From: Daldinia sp. FL1419
Taxonomy: Eukaryota; Ascomycota; Sordariomycetes; Xylariales; Hypoxylaceae
Length of the DNA stretch: 64,000 nt
Reading direction: 5' to 3'
NCBI GenBank assembly: GCA_025201765.1
Contig: MU623486.1
Span: forward strand, 1-64,000
Shown: positions 23,601-35,000 of the stretch, in pieces
Layout of the letters: every line of letters begins with the position of its first letter
Numbering within the stretch: position 1 is the stretch's first letter
The notes under the pieces: generated by a model
What the model was told of the DNA's origin: nothing
Seen by the model: only the letters and a program-made list of their open reading frames with translations
Databases searched by the model: none
Program-made: the position numbers and the translations under genes

Positions 23601-24586
23601 GAACATGCATGCATACAGCACTTGTAAGACACGCATACGAACGAGCGTGTGACGCAAACGTCAGCCGCCACCGCCGTGCACACAGTCCACCAGCCAGACG
23701 TGCCTAGCCGATTGCGGGTTCATAGCTTCTTCCAGCCAAGCTCGGTTAACGTGCCTGAGCACGCACCTAGGTGACATATGCTTGGGTGGGCTAGCTCTTA
23801 CCGACGCCAGGATCCCGGCCAAGCGACGTTAGTCGGGTTCAGCTGTAAGGCAAGGTGCTAACCTACGTAGTTAGTATATGCACGTTCTTCGCCCTATACG
23901 AGACATATGTATTATTCCCGCGACAACAACGAACAACCCCACCGAAGATGCCGAAGGTGGGGACGAGTTGAGCGAAAAAAAGGAATAAGACAAATACTAA
24001 GACGGTTGGGAGGAAGAAGATGAAGTCGAATATGATGAAGGTGAACTTCGGATTGAATAAGTTATAGGTACTAATGGTAGTTAGATGGATAATTAAAGTA
24101 AACGGTAAGCTACTTATGTAGTAGTTGTTGATATGACGACGAAGTTAGGTAGGTAGTTAGTTAAGAAAATGTATCAATATCAAGTGGTATCTTTGTCCCA
24201 GCACCGTTTTGACACCCCGAATAATGCAGCCAGCCCTAGAGAATAATATGTCATGTACAAGAAAGTTAAGGCATATAGATACCCCGAGATAACCCCTCTC
24301 TTCCGCCCCCATCCCCATCCGCCTGTTCCGTAGATCGGTTCGTTTGTTCGTGTAAATGATGTTTCGCTAATTTGCTGTCCGCAGCTTGCCGTCCTGTTTC
24401 AATCCGATTCCTTAGGTATTCCGTTTCCCGTCCCTCCCCGTAAGTTTCGTCAATGCGCAGTCTGCGAGTTTTGCTCTTGGTGCTGGCTGTAGTTGTGGTA
24501 ATAGTAGAGTAGTAATTGTAATAAAACATGGTGGAGAATGTAGCTATAAGTAAGAAGTTGGTGATGGTGTAGTGTGAGTAATTAAC

Positions 24587-25234
24587 TCATGTCGGGCAGC
24601 TCATGTCGGGCAGCTCAAAGTGCTGCTCCTGTTCCTGTTCCTCGTCCGAGTCGAGGTGGAACACTATGCCCCTGCGCTTCCAGTCGCCGCGCTTGAATAG
24701 AGCATCTCGCTCGTTCATCCATTCTGTCGGTCGTCGGCGCTGACTCGTGTGTTGAGTGGGCGATGAGTCCGCCGAAGAAGAGTCGAGCCCGGCTAACCCT
24801 GGCGGGATAGTCTGCCAGTCTTTTAGTGGCCACTGCACACTCTGGTCGTAGACGTAGGGGCGACCGCCTGTTGGCCGCGCGAAAAAGCAATTCCGGTCCT
24901 TCAAGGGCGAGTACTCGGCAGCGTTGTCCAAGTGGTCCGCGGGGTGCTGCGGTGTTCGTTCTAGAAACCGACGTTCCCGCTCCTCTTCCTCCTCGTACCG
25001 TGCCTCGTCGTATTCCGGGATAATGTTTGGTGATGTGTTGAGACTTAGAGGCGGGTGCAGTGACAGCGGGTCGAATAGCTTAGCATCGGGAGAGCTGCTC
25101 GCCGTCGAGACGGTGCTCGATGTGCTCCATTTTCGCGCATGAGAGGAAGAGTGCTCATCGATGCTGTCCTTCCTGCCCGAGAGGCTGCTCTTGGATTTCT
25201 TGTGAAAGAGTGCTGACTTGTTTAGGCCCCGCAT
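24587..25234 (-). CDS. Hypothetical protein, Ser-rich with acidic C-terminus
   Basis: A single-exon minus-strand ORF. I place the start at 25234 (MRGLNKSALFHKKSKSSLSG), giving 215 aa. The frame stays open 24 codons further upstream to 25306, but that extension looks like leader sequence. No domain is recognised. The protein has a basic Ser/Lys-rich N-terminus and Ser/Thr-rich segments. It then has an acidic EEEEERERRF helix, a more ordered middle (CFFARPTGGRPYVYDQSVQW, PLKDWQTIPPGL) and a final WMNERDALFKRGDWKRRGIV block before an acidic tail. The middle looks conserved in style, so it is likely a real gene of unknown function. A 14-bp tandem duplication at 24587-24614 changes the last residues and the stop. 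Confidence 0.65.
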   Translation of the reverse strand: MRGLNKSALFHKKSKSSLSGRKDSIDEHSSSHARKWSTSSTVSTASSSPDAKLFDPLSLHPPLSLNTSPNIIPEYDEARYEEEEERERRFLERTPQHPADHLDNAAEYSPLKDRNCFFARPTGGRPYVYDQSVQWPLKDWQTIPPGLAGLDSSSADSSPTQHTSQRRRPTEWMNERDALFKRGDWKRRGIVFHLDSDEEQEQEQHFELPDMSCPT

Positions 25235-25366
25235 CGTGACTGTTGTAGAGGAGGTAATATAGGTAGATAGATATAAATAGTAAGAGTATGCTCTCCTCGA
25301 GGCCAAGTAGCACGAATGAGTGTGAGAAAGAAAAGAAGAGATACTACAATGTTTCGTAGTCGGATG
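25235..25366. promoter_or_regulatory. Upstream region of the hypothetical gene
   Basis: Short region before the ATG at 25234, with GATA-like TAGATAGATA repeats near 25262-25272. It is probably leader or promoter. Confidence 0.3.
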
Positions 25367-25720
25367 TCATGGGTAAGCGGTGAGGCTTATGTTGTGGTTG
25401 CACAGTATATACCAGCTTCTAGAGCTGATAGTTGGAGAGTCCCGAGGATTCGAGTTGCGTATGTGTTGGAAAGCTAGGTAAGCTTCGAGTTCTTTCAGCT
25501 CAAGGATAGGATCCGGGGCGCAGGAGGGTGTTGGTATTTTAATAGCCATTCTATGATCCATCCCGATCGTCCCTGAAGATCCGCCGGTGAAGAGAAAAGA
25601 GGAGACTTGGTACCTCGCAGCTAGCTCGATTCCTTCTAAGCGAACAGGCGAAGTCTTACTATTCACGCCATGGAAGTACTCTTGAGATGAGTCTAAAGGC
25701 GGCCGGGACTGAGCGAACAT
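25367..25720 (-). pseudogene. Possible fragment of a kinase-like fold protein
   Basis: A 117-codon minus-strand ORF. Its middle reads like the first strands of a protein-kinase or aminoglycoside-phosphotransferase-like lobe: a glycine-rich TGGSSGTIG turn, then a Lys in MAIKIP, then an acidic helix ELKELEAYLAF. The ORF ends soon after and nothing downstream continues the fold before the next gene. It may be a truncated relic or an unrelated open frame. Confidence 0.25.
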
Positions 25721-28206
25721 GGCAAGAAAAGCTTATTACTCACATCATAAGACCTAATACATACACAAGTAGAACCAAACTATTACGATTTATTCCTTGG
25801 CTTAGCGTCCCTGGAGGTGTGTGTGGACCGAATGCGTCATTCATCAATAGCGGCATGTGGTCGCCATTCTATTGCATCCGTCATAGTCCCCGCCAATCAT
25901 CGGATCGTTTGTCTCAGAAGTCCGGACGAACCTTGGCAGATTTTTCATGTTGGAGGGGAGGGATGGGATAAAATGGAGAAAAGCAAAGAAAGGAAAGGGA
26001 AGGGAAGGGGAATATGAAAAGAAAAAGGAATGCTGTGAACACGAATTGTCTTCCTCCTCGTGTCATAAACCGAATCAAGCTACGATGTATTTATCTCTTA
26101 AGGGTAGGGCTAGGTATTATAAGTCGAGTTACATATGGTCCGTTTCTCGTCACAATTATTCGTATCGTACATTCGTATTTTGCATGTGGCAGACAGGGCA
26201 GACAGGGCAGACGGGGCAGAACGAGGGGGTCATGCAAGGCTATGTTACATACCTAGGTAGGCAGGATAAGTAACATAGGTTATTTACCCATGTCGTACTT
26301 ATGATCCCATCAGTCTGGATGATCTTGCAGATCCCAGATGGCGCATCACCCCATTGCAACTTTAGCCTGCTTTAGCTGGCCATGTGGAGATATTCGAGAG
26401 CCGGTTCAGCGTAAAACTTAGTTAATTAACTTAATTGTTTCCGGCGTTTAGTATAAACGTACCTTTCCCATCTCGTCCTAACTATCTGTGGGATTATATT
26501 GGTTCTATGCACCATCTTGAACCTCATTGGCGATATAAATTATAATTAATGATCTCTTTTCTAGAAGTCGTCCACCAAGGCGTGTAAAGGGTGGTGGGGA
26601 GTAGAACGAACCATTAGATCGCGAGGCTCCCGAGGGGGAAAATAATATAATAAAATATGGGTTACGTCGAGTTCAGCGCCTATCTAGGTGGCGCCCTGAC
26701 GAAGAAAAAAAAGGGTTTATGAGCGAGGCTGAACGTAAATGAGGTTGTGCTGATGTCACCCTTCTGTTCAATTAGTTCTCAGCCTGTTTCTGCTGGGGAT
26801 ATCTTGATAGCGTATAATAAATCGATCTAATATCAACCAATCGCAAGAGCTCTCACACCAGCATTCGCACGCGCTAGTTAAGGAGATCTTCTTTGGAACC
26901 CCCCCCTTTTCCTTGACTTTCGATGGCAATTTAGGCGACGCTATTAGGGGTTTTTTGGGGGGGGGTTCAAGACTCGCACGGAAATTTGGTATGACCAATG
27001 TCGACGAAGCTCTGGACCATGGTCTCAACAGCGCGCTCACCAGAGCAACTTAATTCAGACGAAAAATCTAGTGGAGATGAATCCTCCGGTTGTGAATGGC
27101 TACTAGGCTGTTGGCCGGCAATCCTACCTTATTGGCGTCCTTTCGAGAACCGCAAATAGGATCGGAACGCGAGTCAGGACTTCAGATGGATCAAGATTAT
27201 CTATATTAACAAACGATTGAAGATATTCTTTATGCATGAGCCCAATTGTATGCTAAGCTGACGGGCCCGACGTCTGTTTCGGAAAGAGTAAAGGTTATTA
27301 GACGGAGACGAATTTGATGAATTGGCCGTGGAGACTTTTCCAACCTACCTACATAAGCTTCAGGGTGTCTGGGGTGCTCTAGTGTGCGAGTCTCTTTAGA
27401 ATTGTGGTTTAGGCTACAATTTAGCCAACAGCTATATCGTCTAGACGTTTCTAGAGTCGAGTTTATCGACATGACTAGGTAGATAGGGGTTGAGTAAGAA
27501 GCGAAACTTATGTTCCTATGAAGAGGATGGCTGCTCATGCGCGGCGGGTAATTGATATTTCTTGTTGTAAATATACTTCGTATATGGTTGAGGGTCTGAA
27601 TAGACTGACTGAGTACCTAGGTAGCTATCACTCTGATGCTGTGAGGCAGAACTGGCATTGGTAGCCCAAGCTACCCCTCTTCTAAACCCATCATGGACGA
27701 GGGTAAAGACGGCGAAGCGGTCCAGCACCAAACATGTGGAGTCTGTTTAACTGGTAGAACTTATTCCCCAGCTAGCAATCGTGCTGCTAGGTTTGGCCGA
27801 CTATGTTATCCGAATCATGAACGGAATCCCCTTTCCCGAAATAAGCCGCTAGAGGAATCGCGGAACCTTACGCGGCATAACCTGCAGCAAACGGGCCCGG
27901 CATAAGATAACACTTCAAACTTCAACCATCCAAGGCTATTGATAATAGTTGTGGAGTGATTGAACAAACACCGCCGCTAAGTTGACGTAGTCTTACTACG
28001 AAAATCGCTTCGAGAGAGCCAACAATTAGGTAATCAGATCCCAAGGATCTCGGAGTTGAGGTTTCATCCTTCAGGTATCCATTAAGAGGTACGGATTACT
28101 CATATCGCGACTATCTCGGGCGCTCCGAAAGAAGAATAACGATGCCGAGTGTCGACGTCAAGCTGCTAGCAACCGACCGGGCAGTTGTTTGAATACTAGG
28201 TTGAAT
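25721..28206. other. Intergenic, minor repeats only
   Basis: About 2.5 kb. It holds a GGGAA-type purine tract near 25990-26015, a 9-bp tandem repeat (GCAGACAGG type, about three copies) at 26188-26219, and T/G runs at 26952-26966. None of the short ORFs has recognisable features. Confidence 0.45.
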
Positions 28207-28634
28207 TTATAGGACACCATCGTGCTCTCCAGGAAGCCTTTTAACACGCTTCTGTTCCCAGTTGTCTATATCCTTCGCGGCGAGTCTCTGTGAATATGTA
28301 CGTATTAGGATAATACTCTATAATAATAATTCGAAGAAGGTAAAAGCTTTCGCAAAAGAGAACTAACGTAATATTCGTCTTTCATGTTTACTCTCCGACC
28401 TGTCTTGCCCACTCCCAATTCCTCTTCGCGCGTCATCTGCCTGACTCGCCGGTCATGTTTCTCGTAACGGACGGCAGCGGCAGGCGTCAGGACAAAGGAT
28501 CCAGCTACTATGACAGACATGAATGGTAGCCCGAATAACAAGAATGGGTGTTTCGCCATCATGGCGCGGTATCTCGCAGCGAACGTACCGGCATCGGCGG
28601 CACTCCGATACTTCTTGGCTTGGAATACAGCCAT
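28207..28634 (-). CDS. cox16: Cytochrome c oxidase assembly protein COX16
   Basis: COX16 is a small inner-membrane protein of mitochondria that helps insert copper-loaded Cox2/Cox1 modules during complex IV assembly. Exons on the minus strand are 28634-28368 and 28287-28207, giving 115 aa. The protein has one transmembrane helix, HPFLLFGLPFMSVIVAGSFV, at about residues 29-48. The family-typical LTPAAAVRYEKHDRRVRQM follows, and after the intron RLAAKDIDNWEQKRVKRLPG. The intron donor is GTTAGT, slightly unusual but GT-AG. The protein has the expected length. It is divergent from the ATR-type kinase, with 438 bp between the starts. Confidence 0.95.
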
Positions 28635-29072
28635 TGTAGATAAGGGAGGTAACGTAGGAGGGAGGTGTATGGCGTCTTAGGTCGGTTCGATAAGGGTTGG
28701 CTTCGCGATGTTGAAATCGAAAAGCATGTAAAAAATAAGTTGCATGACATCAATTCCATGCAAATGGAGACCTTCGACCACAGGTACCTAAGTACCTAAC
28801 ACATACCCTGTAGTACCTACCTATCGCTAGGTTAGTTAGTTATCGTTGCTATCGCTGTTACCGTTGATTGGCCGGATTAGTAAGTAAGTAAGTTACCCAT
28901 GGACAGATCAACCCCGCCTTTACTAATGATAGGTAATATGTTTTAAATTTAAATCACGTGGTAGCGCGAGGATTAAGTTCGCGTTGAACGCGTCTTTTAT
29001 TTTTCAATACGCAAACACGACCTTCTCTTAGTTTTGGACCTTGTCCCTCAAAGGTAATGATATATTGGCGTC
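28635..29072. promoter_or_regulatory. Divergent promoter of COX16 and the ATR-type kinase
   Basis: The 438 bases between the two start codons include a cluster of ACCTA/TAGGT motifs at 28783-28840. They also hold a CACGTG core at about 28964 and an ACGCGT core at 28988-28993, some 80 bp before the kinase ATG. ACGCGT is the MCB element bound by MBF in yeasts. Its use here is inference. Confidence 0.4.
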
Positions 29073-32000
29073 ATGGCTCCCACATCCCATGGAAGAGTTG
29101 GTCCAAACGGCCGCGAAGGTCTTGCGAATATCCAGGTGAATTGCAATAATGGCCCGCCACCGTCAACTCTGGCGGCGCAACTGGTGGAAAATATCTCCGC
29201 TTCGACGCGCTCCTCTCGACCCGACGAGACGGCAGAACTGAAAAGGTTCTTCGGAATTATAGAGGAAGTCAAGAACCAGCCTGAGCTGCTGAGGACAGCG
29301 AAAGAGCGAATGGAGCATAATCATATGCTGATTTATGTTTATACCCGAGTTGTTTTAGAAGGCCTTAGATGGGATGACCCTTTTGCCGACAGAGTTCAGC
29401 TACGCGCGGATGCGCTAAAAGCTGTGAATTTCCTCAAGATCACCATCAAAGAAACTCCCGAGGTCCTCATTGCCAAGTCTGGTTCGGACTCGTTCCTCTT
29501 CAGAGGAGGCGAACCTTTGTGGTTGTGGATCTTCCCAAAGGTCCTGAAAATGCTTGGAAACGATCATTGCGCTGATATGAAAGGGGAGATCGAATTATTC
29601 TTCCACGAAATACTCTTGACTGCCTCTCTTACTGGGGTATTATGGCCCGTATTACCACAATTCCTTTCGTATATCAAGATATGCTTCAACGGTAGGCGTG
29701 TAGTTGCTTTAGTTTCGTAGCGATGGTCTCAGCTGATAAACTCGTATAGCTATCATCGGGCATTTTAAGGGCTTCAAGATCCAGTCGGCGAGCAGAGATC
29801 TCCCTGTCCGCTTACAATTACCCCCAGACCCATTTCTTATTTCTATCGCAAGTGGAGACTTGAAGCTACTTCACCAGCAATGTACATACGTTATACCGTC
29901 AGCATCACATGCTTTACAACATGCTTCTTGTCTCCTGTCTATTATATCCAAACCTCTGACACAAGATTACACTAAATTTGACATAATGTCTAATTTTCAG
30001 GAGTGCATCCCTTGGCTTTTCGACGCCTATCTTCATCTCCACGACACACAAATTCAATGGCAATACATATTTCCCACTGTTCTTCCTCAATTCTTGGAGA
30101 ATGCCTTGCAATTATTCGAAGTCATCGGGGCCACCAGTAGCTTTGATAGGTGTGTTCAGCAGAAAGCATCTACGCTATTAGTCCTTCTCTGCATGGATAT
30201 GTCAAATCACCGATTAGGAAGGCTTGTAGCTGACGGCCAAGAAAGTTCCGAGTATCAATTACTCTGTAGGTCACTTGGGAAGGTGGCTAAGATTTGCTTA
30301 TACTCCGAGCCAATATCGCGGCTCGTTACTTCGCAACTGATACCGACGCTTGAGAAACCGATATTGGGTAATGAAGTTGCCCTGTCCGGGACTGATCTAT
30401 GGGTAGGTACCAGCCAAGAACTAAAGGAGAGGCTACTAATTATAGCATAGAGGTGTTTAGAATTGCTCCGGAAAGTGGCTATTACTCCTTCACCTGCTTT
30501 ACTAAACGTTGTGGCACAGGCGGACCAGTTTTCCGACGAGGAACTCCGCCACCAGGTTAATGAACTGAATATAGAAGTCGTGGACGCTAAGGATTCTGAG
30601 CGCCAGTCAAAGCGAAGAAAAGTCTCAGCTGATTCGCTGTCGTTGTCTAAAGTCACAACTCGAATATGGCATTTACTTGGGGTGGAGCCTATGTCGAGTC
30701 TCACAGACTTAATGGCTATCTTGGAGTAAGTCAATCCGGTTACCTGTATCACTGGCTGTGGCTTACTTACAATGATAGGACTCGGTTCAATGAAATCTCT
30801 GAATCTGAGCTGTGTCGAATCATCAACTTACTCGGTTATATATGTTGCGCTGCGGACGATACACTCATAATACATGAGACTAAGGGGGAGAAATTCCTAC
30901 GGCTTGATTGTCGTCATTGCTGGGCTTCTCAACCAGCAAGCGAACAGTCATTCTACCTTGACCCCAATACCAAGCAGACGGTCCAAGGCATATTTACGTG
31001 GCTGGTTCAGCTCCCGAGTTTTCTTGAATCTCAGAAACCACGGGTAACCGCCATGACCGTCTTGAGACGGATCGCAAGACACTGCACGGATTTAGACTTC
31101 CTGGACATAGAGATTTCCGCGACTGCGCAATGGTGTTTAAAGTCACTCCAGAGTTCCGTCCGAGAGCTTCGCATCGCCGCCGGGTGAGTAAGTATTGGGC
31201 ATATGTCAGATTTTGGCTAATAAGGCTAGACGAACTGTTACCGTGTTCCTATCTATCTCAACGCATCCAAATATCACGTTGAAAGTTGCACAAAGAAACT
31301 GCGCAAATGTTCTTAATATACTTCGATCTCTTTCGGAACAAGACACACCCCAGCTTACGGAGACGTGTATTTTAGCTTGGTCTCAAGTCGGAAGGTAAAC
31401 ACATAAATTCCACGCTGTTTGAAGTGAATACTAAACGCCCATCCTAGTGTCATATATGATGATCAGCTAAATCTTGTACTCGTGAAGCTAGTTGACTACC
31501 TGGGACATGAGAGCATGATTATATCAGCGGCCGCATTTGCTGAGGTACGGCCGCCAATCTATAACCTTATTTATCAGATCTCTGACTTTACATAGATAGT
31601 GAAGCTTGCTCGATCTCGCGGTATGGCCACCCGGCAATTTTTCGAACCATTTTGGAGATATCTCGCCTTTTCTGCGGTTAAGGACCTTACGACTCGTCCC
31701 AAACTAGCAAAGCTGCTCGCGGAGCTGCTGGATATGAGTATAGCAGAGTTGCTGCTCTATACTCAAAAATATGCTCTGCCTTGGCTTGTGCTCACTAAAA
31801 AGAGCGATGTCATCCAAAAGATCGCGGAAGCTCGAAATGAAAAAGAAGTTTGGCAGCCATGTTTAGACGAGGCTAACCTAGGTCCTATTCTGGCTCTTTT
31901 ACTAACACAGGATGCGCCCGATATCGAGAAATTTTGTATGGAGCTATTGGGATGTATATCACCACACCTTAATAAATCTGGCGGTCTACTGGAGTTACTT

Positions 32001-35000
32001 CGAATAGAGCCTATCGGGACTACATTGGAACTACTGAAGACTGCAGGTGATTCTGAAGAAGATCGCAAGCCTCATGTGAGCACCCCTTACCCGCGACTTG
32101 TATTACAAACAGTACTGATTGGGCTTCCAGGTCCGTAGCGTCTTAAATAAAGTGGCAAGCATGATGCTAGCAGGGACCGGTGAGCTGAAGCAGAAGAAAG
32201 TACATGCATCAGGCCCTTTTTTGCAGAGATATGCACTAGCTCTCATGGCCGGGTTGACCCAAGTCATCAACGATGTGTCAATCCGAACGCCAACACAAGA
32301 GAGAAAACGATGTATAAGAGCAATGGAAGAGATGATTCGTACCGGAAAACAGTATATCCGTATTGCTCGCCCGCAGGTAATACTATTGTCTTGGATTCAT
32401 ATTCAACACGTGCTAACCTGTATATAGATCTCCGCTTGTCTCCAGGCAGTGATGCAGTACGACGAACTTCGCTCTGCTGCGTTTTCCTGCTGGGCTTCGA
32501 TGCTGATTCATCTAGAAGAAGAGGACGTCGAGGCCCTTATCGAGACAACATTTTTCCTCATCAGCCATTATTGGCCCTCATTTGACGAGGCAACACAAAA
32601 GCTAACCCGAAATTTGATCGAGTCCTTATTAGAAAAAGAGAGCGTAGTGCTGGAAGCGATGATTAGTAAACTCCCATCATTTAGCCATATCAATGAACTA
32701 TTGGATATTGAGGCCCAACTTAGCAAGCTTCGTCAACCCGTCGACAGCAGGACAGCTTTCTCCTTGCTTGCAGAGAGGATTCGCCATGAAAATGATGGAG
32801 TTGTCTTATTAGCGTTAAGGGAACTTGTATCTTATCTGCAGAGGCAGCAAGATTATTTGCAGGCATCCGCAGTTAGTGAGCAGCCCGACTCTGTTGTTCC
32901 TACTCTTGCTCGCTCGCTTCTAGATTGCTCATCGCGATATAACGGGACCCACGATGAAATTAGCGATCTATGCACCCGATGCCTAGGGCTAATAGGTTGT
33001 CTGGATCCGAATCGTGTTGAGACGGTCCGTGCCTCGAAGCAAATTGTCATCAGAAGCAATTTTGAGCACGCCGGCGAGACAACAGACTTTGTCATATACA
33101 TATTAGAGGAGGTATTGGTTAAGTCGTTCCTCTCCGCAACCGATACCAATCTCCAAGGGTTCCTCTCGTATGCTATGCAAGAATTACTTGATCGATCCGA
33201 TATCAGAGCTGCTGTGGAAATGCAGGGGTCTCGAGAGGCGGCACCCATTTATCGGAGATGGCTATCAATGTCCGAAAATGCTCGCGAGGTTTTAATTCCT
33301 TTCATGACTTCGAGATACGTCGTTCAGCCAATGGCCCCGCAGAAAACAGAATACCCTATATTTCGTCCTGGTAAGACAAGGTATGCGAACTGGATGCGAA
33401 GCTTCACTCTTGACCTTATGCGCAAACCACAGGCTCCATTTGCTCAACTCATATTCGAACCTCTGTGCCGAGTGATTCGGATCAAGGACCTTTCCACAGC
33501 GGAATTTTTATTTCCGTATGTAGTCCTCCACATTATTGTAGGTGAAGATACGACGGATGAAGAGCGCTTGAACGTACTTAACGAACTTCTCAATGTGCTT
33601 CACCATGAAGTTCCGAGCAACGCGACTTACGAAGAGAGGGAAAATCAAAAACTATATTGCGAGGTAGGCTTCCGATGTGTCGTCTCCGTAATTCTAGTAC
33701 TAATTGCGATAGGCTGTATTTCGTTTTATCGACTATGGTATGCGATGGCTGCAATTAAAGAGGACTTCTAGCAGCTTAAATCCGCGCGACCACGCCGCCA
33801 TGGACAAGGTACAAAAAATTCTCGATTCTATTCCCGCAGAATTGATATCGAAGCGGGCGGTGGATTGCAAAGCTTATGCTCGAGCTTTGTTTCATCTAGA
33901 ACAACATATCCGTCAGGTAGACGAAGAAAAGAGAGGCGCCGACGAAAGAGAAAGATTCCTTCAAAGGCTACAAGACATATATACGCAGATAGACGAACCA
34001 GATGGGTTAGAGGGAATATCGGCACATCTACACGTGCTCGATATCAACCAGCAAGTTCGGAGTCATCGGAAGGCAGGGAGATGGGCAGCGGCACAGACTT
34101 GGTACGAAATCAAGCTTGCCGAAGACCCTGATAATGTAGATGTCCAGGTTGATCTCCTAACTTGCCTTAAAGAATCAGGACAGCATGGTGAGCTACTTAT
34201 CAGGATAATCATGAGAACATGCGTTAACAAATATCACAGACGTCCTCTTGAATTATGTTGAAGGTATCGAGAAGCACACCGCTATTACAACAATTAATCG
34301 GATAGTGCCTTACGCCGTAGAGGCATCCTGGGCAACGGGAAGATGGCAGACGATGGAAAAATTCATTAGGAAGTACCAAGGAGATACCACCGAAAATTTC
34401 AACGTATCAATCGCCCAAGCCCTTCTTTCTCTTAAGAGAGGATCGGAGAAGGATTTCGTTCATCAGATGAGAATACTTAGAGACAGAGTCAATGCTTCCA
34501 TGAACTACTCGGCCACGTCGTCGCTACAGGCGTGCCACGAACCCATGTTAAAATGTCATGTTCTAACTGACCTAGAACTTATTGCTGGCATCAACAACGA
34601 TGGCAATCAGCATCCTCAAGAGGTACTTAAAACTCTCGGTCGACGTCTTGAAGTTCTCGGATCTTATGTCAACGATAAGCAATATGTGCTAAGTATCCGG
34701 CGAGCAGCTATGAAATTAATGGGGTAAGTCTCCTTGGATATTTAGATATCATCCCTTTAACTTCAAAAGCTAATCGAAACAGGTCAAGATTTAGTGATCT
34801 AGATATCTCAGCCCTCTGGCTATCGAGTGCTCGACTTGCGCGAAAGTCCAATTCTATGCACCAATCCTTCAATGCAGTGCTCCATGCTTCACAACTCGGT
34901 GACAACTCCGCGACCATTGAAAATGCACGGCTGTTGTGGAAGGAGGGTCATAATAGGAAGGCAATTCAAACCCTCCAGGGAGCTATCGATAGCCAATCCT

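Larger units (their letters stand above)
22004..24586. other. Intergenic with microsatellites
   Basis: About 2.6 kb without a convincing gene. It holds a (TAGG)n tract at about 23013-23030, an (AC)n tract at 23434-23460 and a GACA/GATA tract at about 23568-23600. ORFs over the last two are repeat artefacts. A tRNA-like stretch on the minus strand near 22440-22510 was considered and rejected. Confidence 0.5.

Noticed and set aside
23278..23657. ORFs rich in Cys/Val or Ser/Leu/Cys repeats
   Set aside because: Translations of the AC and GACA microsatellites.
30448..30450. Premature stop making the ATR gene a pseudogene
   Set aside because: A good GT-AG intron removes it and all other exons are intact with the catalytic and FATC motifs.
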